From: Curtobacterium flaccumfaciens pv. betae
GTDB lineage: Bacteria > Actinomycetota > Actinomycetes > Actinomycetales > Microbacteriaceae
Reading direction: 5' to 3'
Length of the DNA: 64,000 nt
Assembly (NCBI RefSeq): GCF_026241855.1
Contig: NZ_JAPJDC010000001.1
Coordinates: 496,001-560,000, forward strand
Shown: positions 7,823-14,090 of the stretch, piece by piece
How positions within the stretch are numbered: the first letter of the stretch is position 1
Layout: each line of letters starts with the position of its first letter
Program-made: the position numbers and the translations under genes
Notes under the pieces: generated by a model
Told to the model about the DNA's origin: nothing
The model's database searches: none
Seen by the model: only the letters and a program-made list of their open reading frames with translations

Positions 7823-8236
7823 ATGGACACGATGGCGATGATGAAGAATATGTCGATGACGGACATGCCCATGGAGATGGACATGGACATGGACATGATG
7901 CAGGACACGATGATGGCGATGAACGCCGCGTCGATGGCGGCGACGATGTGCTCCGCGGCCGACATGCGAATGGGCGGCGAGATGGCGACCTGCGCCGCGA
8001 TGTGCTCGAACACCGCGATGCTCGCCGACACCGGCATGCGGATGATGATGCGTCCGATGGGGATGGACACCGCCGCGATGCAGGCGATGCTCATGGCCGT
8101 CGTCGCGATGGGCACCGCGTGTGCCGCCGAGTGCCGCCAGCACCAGGACATGGACGAGTCGTGCCGGTACTGCGCCATGGCCTGCGACGAGATGGTGTCG
8201 AAGTGCCAGGCGATGCTCGACTCGATGGCGGCCTGA
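7823..8236 (+). CDS. Met- and Cys-rich four-helix-bundle copper-binding protein (Csp / DUF326-like)
   Basis: A 137-aa cytoplasmic protein with 38 Met (28%) and 9 Cys (residues 43, 57, 61, 100, 104, 114, 117, 121, 128). The C-terminal half keeps the DUF326/Csp helix pattern: TACAAECRQHQ, then SCRYCAMACDE, then KCQAML, where Cys pairs one helix turn apart line the core of the bundle and bind Cu(I). In the N-terminal half many expected Cys or core positions are Met, including a run of alternating Asp-Met near residues 20-26. Copper storage or buffering is the likely role (family knowledge plus inference). The start at 7823 has a Shine-Dalgarno AGGAG 7 nt upstream, better supported than the in-frame ATG at 7799. 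No signal peptide is present. No copper pump or CsoR lies next to it. Confidence 0.75.
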   Translation: MDTMAMMKNMSMTDMPMEMDMDMDMMQDTMMAMNAASMAATMCSAADMRMGGEMATCAAMCSNTAMLADTGMRMMMRPMGMDTAAMQAMLMAVVAMGTACAAECRQHQDMDESCRYCAMACDEMVSKCQAMLDSMAA

Positions 8237-8269
8237 ACCGCTCCGCGCGCGCTCCGCGACGCGTGGCCG

Positions 8270-8518
8270 CTAGGCGACGCGTGCGGTGGTCTGTCGACCG
8301 CCGGCGCTGAGGATCTCTGCGACCGGGTGGTGGGCGACCGGCTCGCCGACCGACAGGACGCCGTCGGCGTCCGCCACCCGCAACTGGGTGATGCTCCCGT
8401 CGAGGAACAGCACCACGGCGTCGGCTGCGCGGGTCTCGACGACGATGCCGTCGCGCCACGCACCGGGGGCCGCGGTCGCCATGAGGCGCTGGATGGGAAG
8501 GATCGTCGTGCGGGACAT
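8270..8518 (-). CDS. Small hypothetical protein
   Basis: An 82-aa protein I do not recognise. It begins MSRTTILPIQRLMATAAPGA and contains GIVVETRAADAVVLFLDGSITQLRVADADG, an alternating hydrophobic pattern that suggests a small beta barrel. Codon use (third-position GC) is typical of the genome, and a weak purine-rich site (AGGTGAAG) precedes the ATG. It converges on the Met-rich protein gene with a 33-bp gap. Function unknown. Confidence 0.55.
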   Translation of the reverse strand: MSRTTILPIQRLMATAAPGAWRDGIVVETRAADAVVLFLDGSITQLRVADADGVLSVGEPVAHHPVAEILSAGGRQTTARVA

Positions 8519-8612
8519 GGCTTCACCTGCTCTCGAAGGGGTTCGGTGCAGGAAACCTACGTCGGCGTGACGGACGGCTCAATCACGGCGGACGCCGGGC
8601 GTAACAGAGCCG

Positions 8613-8650
8613 GACGGGCGCCGGGCCGGGCTGGGCCGGGCCGGGCCGGT
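8613..8650 (+). other. G-rich tract with quadruplex-forming pattern
   Basis: A run of GGGCC/GGGCT pentamers in the 145-bp gap between the exonuclease III stop and the start of the small hypothetical gene gives at least five G-triplets separated by 2-nt loops on the plus strand. This satisfies the usual G-quadruplex pattern. Any regulatory role is unproven. The rest of the gap shows no gene. Confidence 0.4.
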
Positions 8651-8663
8651 GACCCGACTCCGA

Positions 8664-9500
8664 TCAGAAGATCATCGGGCGGTCGTCGTCGAGCGACGTG
8701 TCCAGGTCGAGGTCGACCACCACGGGCACGTGGTCGCTCGGGGCGTCGCCCTTGCGCTCGTTCCGGTGGATCGAGGCGTCGGTGACGACGTCCGCGAAGG
8801 CCTGCGAACCGAGGACGAAGTCGATGCGCATGCCCTCGTTGCGCGGGAACCGCAGCTGCTTGTAGTCCCAGTAGGTGTAGCCGTCGGGCACGATCGGGCG
8901 GACGACGTCCTGCAGACCCCGCGCCTCGAACTCGCGGAACGCGGCCCGCTCGGGGTCGCTGACGTGGGTCGACCCCTCGAAGACCCGCACGTCCCAGACG
9001 TCCTGGTCGAGCGGTGCGACGTTCCAGTCGCCCATCAGTGCGAGCGGTGTCTCCGGCGACGCCTCGATCCACTCCGAGGTGCGGTCGGCCAGCTGGGCGA
9101 GCCAGTCGAGCTTGTACGTGTAGTGCGGGTCGCCGACCTCGCGGCCGTTCGGCACGTAGAGGCTCCAGAGCCGCACACCGTCGACCGTGACGCCGATCGC
9201 GCGGGCCTCGACCGGCAGGTCCGGCCCCTCGTGGCCCTTCAGGAACCCGGGCTGGCCGGGGAAGTCGCGGGTGACGTCCTCCATCGGCAGACGGCTGGCG
9301 AACGCGACGCCGTTCCACTGGTTCAGACCGTGCGCCTCGACGTGGTACCCCGCGGCCTCGAACTGCTCGACCGGGAACTGCTCCGGCTTGCACTTGATCT
9401 CCTGCATGCCGAGGACGTCGACGTCCTCACGCACCAGCCAGTCGACGATCCGACCCACTCGGGTGCGGACGGAGTTCACGTTCCAGGTCGCGACGCGCAT
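8664..9500 (-). CDS. xth: Exodeoxyribonuclease III
   Basis: A 278-aa AP endonuclease / 3'-5' exonuclease of the ExoIII (XthA) type, acting in base-excision repair. Catalytic motifs are intact: ATWNVNSVRTR at the N-terminus, LGMQEIKC (metal-binding Glu), YVPNG, MGDWNVAPLD (catalytic Asp and Asn), and SDHVPVVVDL (Asp-His pair). Length matches E. coli XthA. The start at 9500 (MRVATWNVNS) is certain from homology, and TAGGTT 8 nt upstream fits a leaderless promoter. It is divergent from the Asp23 operon. Confidence 0.95.
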   Translation of the reverse strand: MRVATWNVNSVRTRVGRIVDWLVREDVDVLGMQEIKCKPEQFPVEQFEAAGYHVEAHGLNQWNGVAFASRLPMEDVTRDFPGQPGFLKGHEGPDLPVEARAIGVTVDGVRLWSLYVPNGREVGDPHYTYKLDWLAQLADRTSEWIEASPETPLALMGDWNVAPLDQDVWDVRVFEGSTHVSDPERAAFREFEARGLQDVVRPIVPDGYTYWDYKQLRFPRNEGMRIDFVLGSQAFADVVTDASIHRNERKGDAPSDHVPVVVDLDLDTSLDDDRPMIF

Positions 9501-9615
9501 GGAACAAGAACCTACCGGTGCCGACTGACGACGAGGTCGGCGGGTGCGCCGCCTGTGCGGCGTGCGGCACGATGGTGTTCGCTGGAGGCCAGCAATCGAT
9601 CGCACGGAGGCAGCA

Positions 9616-10110
9616 ATGGCATCGACGACGAACCGCGTCGACGGGACCACGACCGGGGCCACGCTCGGCACCGGGGCCGGGAGCACCCAGCCCGCCGGCA
9701 CCACCACGACGCAGGTCACCGCCAAGGGCAGGACCATCATCGACGACACGGTCGTCGCGAAGGTCGCGGGCATCGCCGCCCGCGACGTCCCCGGTGTTTT
9801 CGCGCTCGGCGGCAACGCCTCGCGGGCGTTCGGTGCCATCCGCGACGCCATCGGCTCGAGCGCGCTCGGCCAGGGCGTCCGCGTCGAGGTCGGTGAGACC
9901 CAGGTCGCGGTCGACCTGACCATCGTCGTCGACTACCCGACGCCGATGATGGAGGTCGCCTCCGCGGTCCGCGCCGCCGTGACGAACGCCGTCACCGAAC
10001 TCGTCGGCCTCGAGGTCACCGAGGTCAACATCGCCATCAACGACGTGAACATCCCGGCGCTCAACGGCGTCGCGGACGAGCTCGACACCCGGGACGGTCG
10101 AGTCCGGTGA
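9616..10110 (+). CDS. Asp23/Gls24 family envelope stress response protein
   Basis: A 164-aa soluble protein with the Asp23 (DUF322) domain from about residue 38: GRTIIDDTVVAKVAGIAARDVPGV, then VRVEVGETQVAVDLTIVVDYP, then VTEVNIAINDVNIP. In Gram-positive bacteria Asp23-type proteins form a membrane-proximal layer held by the AmaP anchor and respond to envelope or alkaline stress. The N-terminal 35 residues are Gly/Thr-rich and disordered. The start at 9616 has a GGAGG ribosome binding site 5 nt upstream. It is the first gene of a five-gene overlapping operon whose later genes encode membrane partners. Confidence 0.9.
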   Translation: MASTTNRVDGTTTGATLGTGAGSTQPAGTTTTQVTAKGRTIIDDTVVAKVAGIAARDVPGVFALGGNASRAFGAIRDAIGSSALGQGVRVEVGETQVAVDLTIVVDYPTPMMEVASAVRAAVTNAVTELVGLEVTEVNIAINDVNIPALNGVADELDTRDGRVR

Positions 10111-10298
10111 ACGCCACCGTCGTCGGGATGGGCACGGGCGCCCTGCTCGCGATCGTCGCCGTGACGCTCGGGTTCTGGGCCTTCGTCGTCGTCGCCGTCT
10201 GCATGGCGGTCGGCGCTCTGGTCGCCCGCATCGTCACGGGCGACGTCGACTTCCGCCGCCTGCTCGACGTGCTGCGCGGACGCCGGAGCTCGTCGTGA
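10107..10298 (+). CDS. DUF2273-like small membrane protein
   Basis: A 63-aa protein starting at GTG 10107, overlapping the Asp23 stop by 4 nt (GTGA). Two hydrophobic segments (ALLAIVAVTLGFWAFVVVAV and VCMAVGALVARIV) are followed by a basic tail, the form of the small DUF2273 proteins encoded next to asp23/amaP in Actinobacteria and Firmicutes. It probably works as an anchor or partner of Asp23 at the membrane (inference from context). Confidence 0.75.
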   Translation: MNATVVGMGTGALLAIVAVTLGFWAFVVVAVCMAVGALVARIVTGDVDFRRLLDVLRGRRSSS

Positions 10299-10666
10299 GC
10301 GACGCCGCCGTCGCCACGACCGGCGACAGCGGCGTCCGGCTCCGCGGCTCCGACCGCATCGGCACGTCGGCGCTGGTGCACACCGCCCAGGCGGTCGCCG
10401 CCGAAGCACTGCGCGTGGCCTTCCGGGAGGTCCGTGCCCGGGTCGCCGACGACGGTCGCGGCGCCCTGGCGGTCGAGATCACCGCCCCGCTCGCCCTGCC
10501 GGTGCTGGGCTCGCACGCACTCCCCGACGAACCGGTCGTCGCCGCGGCGCACCGGGCTCGCGGCACGATCGCCGAGCGCTTCCGCACCATCACCGGCCGA
10601 CAGGTCGCCCGCGTGACCGTGACCTTCGCCTCGTCGGTCGTGGACACCCCGCGGAGGGTCCGGTGA
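10295..10666 (+). CDS. Second Asp23-like protein
   Basis: A 123-aa soluble protein from GTG 10295, overlapping the previous stop by 4 nt. The central part (GTSALVHTAQAVAAEALRVAFREVRARVADDGRGALAVEITAPL) followed by AHRARGTIAERFRTITGRQVARVTVTFAS has the helix-strand order of a diverged Asp23/Gls24 domain, ending in the V.V.V strand that normally closes it. It likely works with the first Asp23 protein. Recognition is weak by sequence and rests mainly on operon position. Confidence 0.65.
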   Translation: MSDAAVATTGDSGVRLRGSDRIGTSALVHTAQAVAAEALRVAFREVRARVADDGRGALAVEITAPLALPVLGSHALPDEPVVAAAHRARGTIAERFRTITGRQVARVTVTFASSVVDTPRRVR

Positions 10667-11304
10667 CCGCCGCCCCCGCCGTCGGGAGCACCGAGTCGGT
10701 CGTCCCCGCCGGCCCCTCGCACGACGACCACCACGCCACCTACCGCCGCCTGCTGCGCCGCGAGACCCACGTCTCCCGCTCCGCCGCAGTCGTCGTCGCG
10801 ATGCTCATCGCCCTGGTGCTCGCCGCCGCCGCGGTCTTCGCCGGTGCGCTCGTCCTGCTCGACCAGAACGTCCTGGGTGTCGACCCCCGTGCCGTGGTCG
10901 ACGCCGCGCTCGCGGCCCCGGACGGCCTCGACACCACCGTCGTGATCGGCATCGGCGCCGTCGTGGCCCTGATCGGCCTCGTCCTCCTGCTGCAGGGGAT
11001 CCTGCCCCAGCGCCGTCCGCGGCACGTGATGTCGTCCGACCGGCTCGCAGTGGTCGTCGACGACGAGGTCCTGGCCTCCGCTGCCGCCCGCGCCGCCCGT
11101 TCCGCGACCCGTCTGGGCGCCGACGCCGCCGTGGGCACCGTCGGCCGCCGCACGGTCGACGTCGTGCTCCGGCCCGCAGCCGGCGTGGACGTCCCCGCGG
11201 TCGCCGCGACCGAGGCCGTCGAGCGGGAGTTCGCCGCGATCGACGTGCAGCCGCCGCTGGCCGCGCGGGTCCGGGTGCAGCCGACCGGGCGGGTGGACGG
11301 ATGA
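10663..11304 (+). CDS. DUF6286-like membrane protein (AmaP-like partner of Asp23)
   Basis: A 213-aa protein starting at GTG 10663 with a 4-nt overlap. A soluble N-terminus is followed by two membrane spans (AVVVAMLIALVLAAAAVFAGALVLL near residues 40-65 and VIGIGAVVALIGLVLLLQGIL near 88-110), then a cytoplasmic domain (MSSDRLAVVVDDEVLASAAARAARS) that resembles the alkaline-shock membrane anchor AmaP. The two-span plus cytoplasmic domain layout is the known AmaP topology. The exact family name (DUF6286) is from recognition of gene order and is tentative. Confidence 0.7.
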   Translation: MTAAPAVGSTESVVPAGPSHDDHHATYRRLLRRETHVSRSAAVVVAMLIALVLAAAAVFAGALVLLDQNVLGVDPRAVVDAALAAPDGLDTTVVIGIGAVVALIGLVLLLQGILPQRRPRHVMSSDRLAVVVDDEVLASAAARAARSATRLGADAAVGTVGRRTVDVVLRPAAGVDVPAVAATEAVEREFAAIDVQPPLAARVRVQPTGRVDG

Positions 11305-11903
11305 ACGCCACGAACCGTGGGCTCGGCCGGACGGCGCTCGTCGTGCTCGGGCTCGTCCTGCTCGTCGCCGGGGTGGCGGCGATCCTGGTGCAGACCGCCC
11401 AGGGGCTGCCCCTCATCGCCTCGTGGTGGCGCACGGTCGGCGATGCCCTCGCCGGACTCGGCACCGGGGCATCGCGTGACGACTCGGTGTTCGCGTGGAC
11501 CTGCGTGCTCGGCGGTGGCGTCGTGCTCGGCGTGCTCGCCCTCGTCGTGCTGACGACGCTCGGCGGTGGCCGCGAGGGCACCGTCGTGGACAGCGACGGT
11601 TCGGCCGACGGCGTCGCCGGGGCGGTGCGCATCGAGTCCACGGCCGTGCAGCACGCGCTGTCGTCGGCCATCGGCGAGATGCCGCAGGTCGGATCGCTCG
11701 CCGTCGATGTCTACCGGGTCCGCGGAGGCCGCGCGATCCGGGTGCGGGTCCGTCCGCGCCGAGGGGCCGCGCCGCGCGAGATCACCGAACGGGTCGAGGC
11801 CGTCGTCGCCGACCTGGACGCCCTGCTCGGCGAACGCCTGCCCGTGCTGCTCGAGATCGCTCGCGGTGGGTCGGGGTCCTCCCGCCCGGACCGCGTGCAC
11901 TGA
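11301..11903 (+). CDS. AmaP-like membrane anchor protein
   Basis: A 200-aa protein from ATG 11301, overlapping the previous gene by 4 nt. Two membrane spans (LVVLGLVLLVAGVAAILVQ and CVLGGGVVLGVLALVVLTTL) flank a short extracytoplasmic loop. The C-terminal cytoplasmic domain (AVQHALSSAIGEMPQVGSLAVDVYRVRGGRAIRVRVRPRR) is again Asp23/AmaP-like. It shares topology with the gene before it, so the operon contains two anchors and two Asp23-like proteins. The stop is 8 nt from the start of the APH-type kinase. Confidence 0.7.
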   Translation: MNATNRGLGRTALVVLGLVLLVAGVAAILVQTAQGLPLIASWWRTVGDALAGLGTGASRDDSVFAWTCVLGGGVVLGVLALVVLTTLGGGREGTVVDSDGSADGVAGAVRIESTAVQHALSSAIGEMPQVGSLAVDVYRVRGGRAIRVRVRPRRGAAPREITERVEAVVADLDALLGERLPVLLEIARGGSGSSRPDRVH

Positions 11904-11911
11904 CCATCACC

Positions 11912-12718
11912 GTGGTGCGCTCGATCGGTGGACTGCCCCGGCCGGGCGAGACGGTCCCGGTGCCGCGCATCGTCACCGAGGTCGCGCGAGGGCGTGAGTT
12001 CGCGCTCGTCTGGCACAACCAGATCGGCGGGACGACGTTCCGCATCGGACCGGATGCGCAGGCCGAGGAGTTCGTGAAGGTCCTGCCGCACGCCTACGGT
12101 TCGTGGATCAGCGGCGAGGCCGCGCGGCTGACGTGGGCGTCCCGGTACGCCCGGGTGCCGGAGGTGCTCGACCACGGCACCGACGGCGACGGCGTCTGGC
12201 TGCACACCCGTGCCGTGCCCGGGTGGAGCGCCGTCGACCCGCGCTGGCACGACGAACCCCGGACCGCGGTGGTCGCGGTGGGCGAGGGGCTGCGCGCGCT
12301 GCACGACTCGTTGCCCGTCGACGACTGTCCGTTCACGTGGGCGACCGCGGACCGGCTCGATCGCGCGCGTGCGGCGGTCGCCGACGCCGACACCGACGCC
12401 GGCCGCGGCCCGGGCGGTCTCGGTCCGGAGCCGCCGGCCGACCGGACCGTCGTCTGTCATGGTGACCCGTGCACCCCGAACACGTTGATCGGTGCGGATC
12501 GGCGGTGGAGCGGGCACGTCGACCTGGACGCGATGGGCGTCGCCGACCGCTGGGCCGACATCGCGGTGGCGACGATGGCTCTCGGCTGGAACTACGGACC
12601 CGGGTGGGAGCCGCTGTTCCACCGGGCGTACGGGCTGCCGGACGACCCGGAGCGGACCGCGTGGTACCGGGCTCTGTGGAACATCGACGTGGACGACGTG
12701 GGACCTGCGACGAGCTGA
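11912..12718 (+). CDS. Aminoglycoside 3'-phosphotransferase-like kinase (APH fold)
   Basis: A 268-aa APH-superfamily kinase. The catalytic loop VVCHGDPCTPNTLI (Brenner motif HGDxxxxN) and the metal-binding segment GHVDLDAMGVADRWADIAVA (the DxxxxGxADRxxDLA motif of APH(3') enzymes) are intact. The N-terminal lobe carries EEFVKVLP, with the ATP-binding Lys. APH(3') enzymes phosphorylate kanamycin-class drugs, but chromosomal actinobacterial homologues are often of unknown substrate, so resistance should not be assumed. The start is GTG at 11912 or 11915, 8-11 nt after the AmaP-like stop, suggesting co-transcription with the stress operon. Confidence 0.75.
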   Translation: MVRSIGGLPRPGETVPVPRIVTEVARGREFALVWHNQIGGTTFRIGPDAQAEEFVKVLPHAYGSWISGEAARLTWASRYARVPEVLDHGTDGDGVWLHTRAVPGWSAVDPRWHDEPRTAVVAVGEGLRALHDSLPVDDCPFTWATADRLDRARAAVADADTDAGRGPGGLGPEPPADRTVVCHGDPCTPNTLIGADRRWSGHVDLDAMGVADRWADIAVATMALGWNYGPGWEPLFHRAYGLPDDPERTAWYRALWNIDVDDVGPATS

Positions 12719-12746
12719 AGCGGAGCCGTCGTGGTGCTCGATCCGA

Positions 12747-13406
12747 TCAGATCTTCGGCTGGTTGATGATGGGGTCGTCCCATTGAGGGAAGTCCGGGTA
12801 GATGCCGGGGAGAGACCGGTCAGGGAAGTCGGCCTGGGAGCGTCCTGCCACCGCTCGCCGGAGCTTGTGTGCGTCGTTGGTCCAGAAGGGTTCGCTGTAG
12901 ACCTCGAGCGTGTACCGGCCGTTCGTCTGCGCCGAGTAGATGATCTGCCAGCCGTCGCCGGTGGTGGCCCAGACCTCGTGGTCGCCGGTGACCGTGCGTT
13001 GCTCGATGTCCCAGCCCTGCTCGGTGAAGTAGTCGATCATCGGTTGGAGGTCCCGCTGTTGGCCGGTGGTGCCAGGCGGGGACCAGAGCCGCCCGCTCCG
13101 CATGTCGTAGCTGTTCTTCGTGTCCGAACCCGGTAACGGGGCAACGCCGTCGCCGCCGATCTGTGGGATGTCGTCGCCACTGTCCCATTCCCATTCGCCG
13201 TCGTGGACCTGGAGTTGTGCGTCCCGCAGGAGTTGCTGCATGTGTTCGTAGTGGTCGCGGTAGGCGTCGAACTCTTGGTGCAGGGACATCTCGGCGACCT
13301 CGTGCTGGGTGAGGCCGGCTGCGTCGGTGGGCATCTGGGTTCCTCCTGCTGCGCACCCGGTCAGCAGTCCCAGGGTCAGGGCAGCGGTCGTGATGGCGCG
13401 GAGCAT
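12747..13406 (-). CDS. Putative lipoprotein, copy B of a tandem duplication
   Basis: A 219-aa secreted lipoprotein with a signal peptide ending in lipobox LLTGC. The mature part holds a His/Glu-rich helix (QHEVAEMSLHQEFDAYRDHY), a Trp-rich loop, a middle domain MIDYFTEQGWDIEQRTVTGDHEV that resembles small immunity-like or LppX-like alpha/beta folds, and ends in a conserved tail (RSLPGIYPDFPQWDDPII). It starts 3 nt after the stop of the paralogue at 13410-14090, and both share long identical DNA stretches in their 5' and 3' thirds, while the central segment differs. I do not recognise a named family. Linked to the serine hydrolase upstream. Confidence 0.7.
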   Translation of the reverse strand: MLRAITTAALTLGLLTGCAAGGTQMPTDAAGLTQHEVAEMSLHQEFDAYRDHYEHMQQLLRDAQLQVHDGEWEWDSGDDIPQIGGDGVAPLPGSDTKNSYDMRSGRLWSPPGTTGQQRDLQPMIDYFTEQGWDIEQRTVTGDHEVWATTGDGWQIIYSAQTNGRYTLEVYSEPFWTNDAHKLRRAVAGRSQADFPDRSLPGIYPDFPQWDDPIINQPKI

Positions 13407-13409
13407 CGG

Positions 13410-14090
13410 TCAGATCTTCGGTGGGTTGATGATCGGGTCGTCCCATTGGGGGAACGCCGGGTAGACGCCGGGGAGGGAACGATCAGGGAAGTCGGCCTGG
13501 GAGCGTCCTGCCACGGCTCGCCGGAGCTTGTGTGCGTCGTTGGTCCAGAAAGGTTCGCTGTAGACGGTGAGGGGGTTGTCGCCGTTCTCTTGGGCGGTGT
13601 ACTGGATCTGCCAGCCGTCGCCGGTGGTGGCCCAGATTTCTTGGTCGCCGGTGATGGTGCGGCGTTCGATGGTCCAGCCTTGCTCGGTGAAGTAGTCGAT
13701 CATCGGTTTGAGTGCCTGCTGTTGGTCAGTGCCGCTGGGCGGGGACCAGAGCCGGGTGGTGCTCATGTCGTAGCTGTTCTTCGTGTCGGAGCCGGGCAGG
13801 GGTGCGACGCCGTCTCCGCCGATGCCGGGGACGTCGTCGCCGCCGCCCCATTCCCATTCGCCGTCGTGGACTTCGAGTTGCGCGTTCCGCAGGAGTTGTT
13901 GCATGTGTTCGTAGTGGTCGCGGTAGGCGTCGAACTCTTGGTGCAGGGACATCTCGGCGACCTCGTGCTGGGTCAGGCCGGCTGCATCGGTGGGCATCTG
14001 GGTTCCTCCTCCCGCGCACCCCGACAGCAGCCCGAGCGTCAGGGCAGCAGTCGTGATGGCACGGAGCATCGGTCGCATGGTCTTCATCAT
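13410..14090 (-). CDS. Putative lipoprotein, copy A of a tandem duplication
   Basis: A 226-aa paralogue of the next gene, with lipobox LLSGC after MLRAITTAALTLG and the same domain order (SLHQEFDAYRDHYEHMQQLL, then YFTEQGWTIERRTITGDQEIW, then the PQWDDPII tail). The ATG at 14090 overlaps the hydrolase stop by 4 nt (ATGA), so the two are translationally coupled. Alternative internal starts (MKTMRPMLR, MLRAITT) only shorten the signal peptide n-region. Divergence between copies is concentrated in the central surface, the pattern expected if each binds a different partner (inference). Confidence 0.7.
   Translation of the reverse strand: MMKTMRPMLRAITTAALTLGLLSGCAGGGTQMPTDAAGLTQHEVAEMSLHQEFDAYRDHYEHMQQLLRNAQLEVHDGEWEWGGGDDVPGIGGDGVAPLPGSDTKNSYDMSTTRLWSPPSGTDQQQALKPMIDYFTEQGWTIERRTITGDQEIWATTGDGWQIQYTAQENGDNPLTVYSEPFWTNDAHKLRRAVAGRSQADFPDRSLPGVYPAFPQWDDPIINPPKI

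Noticed and set aside
12747..14090. The two lipoproteins as one gene split by a frameshift
   Set aside because: Each has its own signal peptide, lipobox and stop and full length. This is a tandem duplication.
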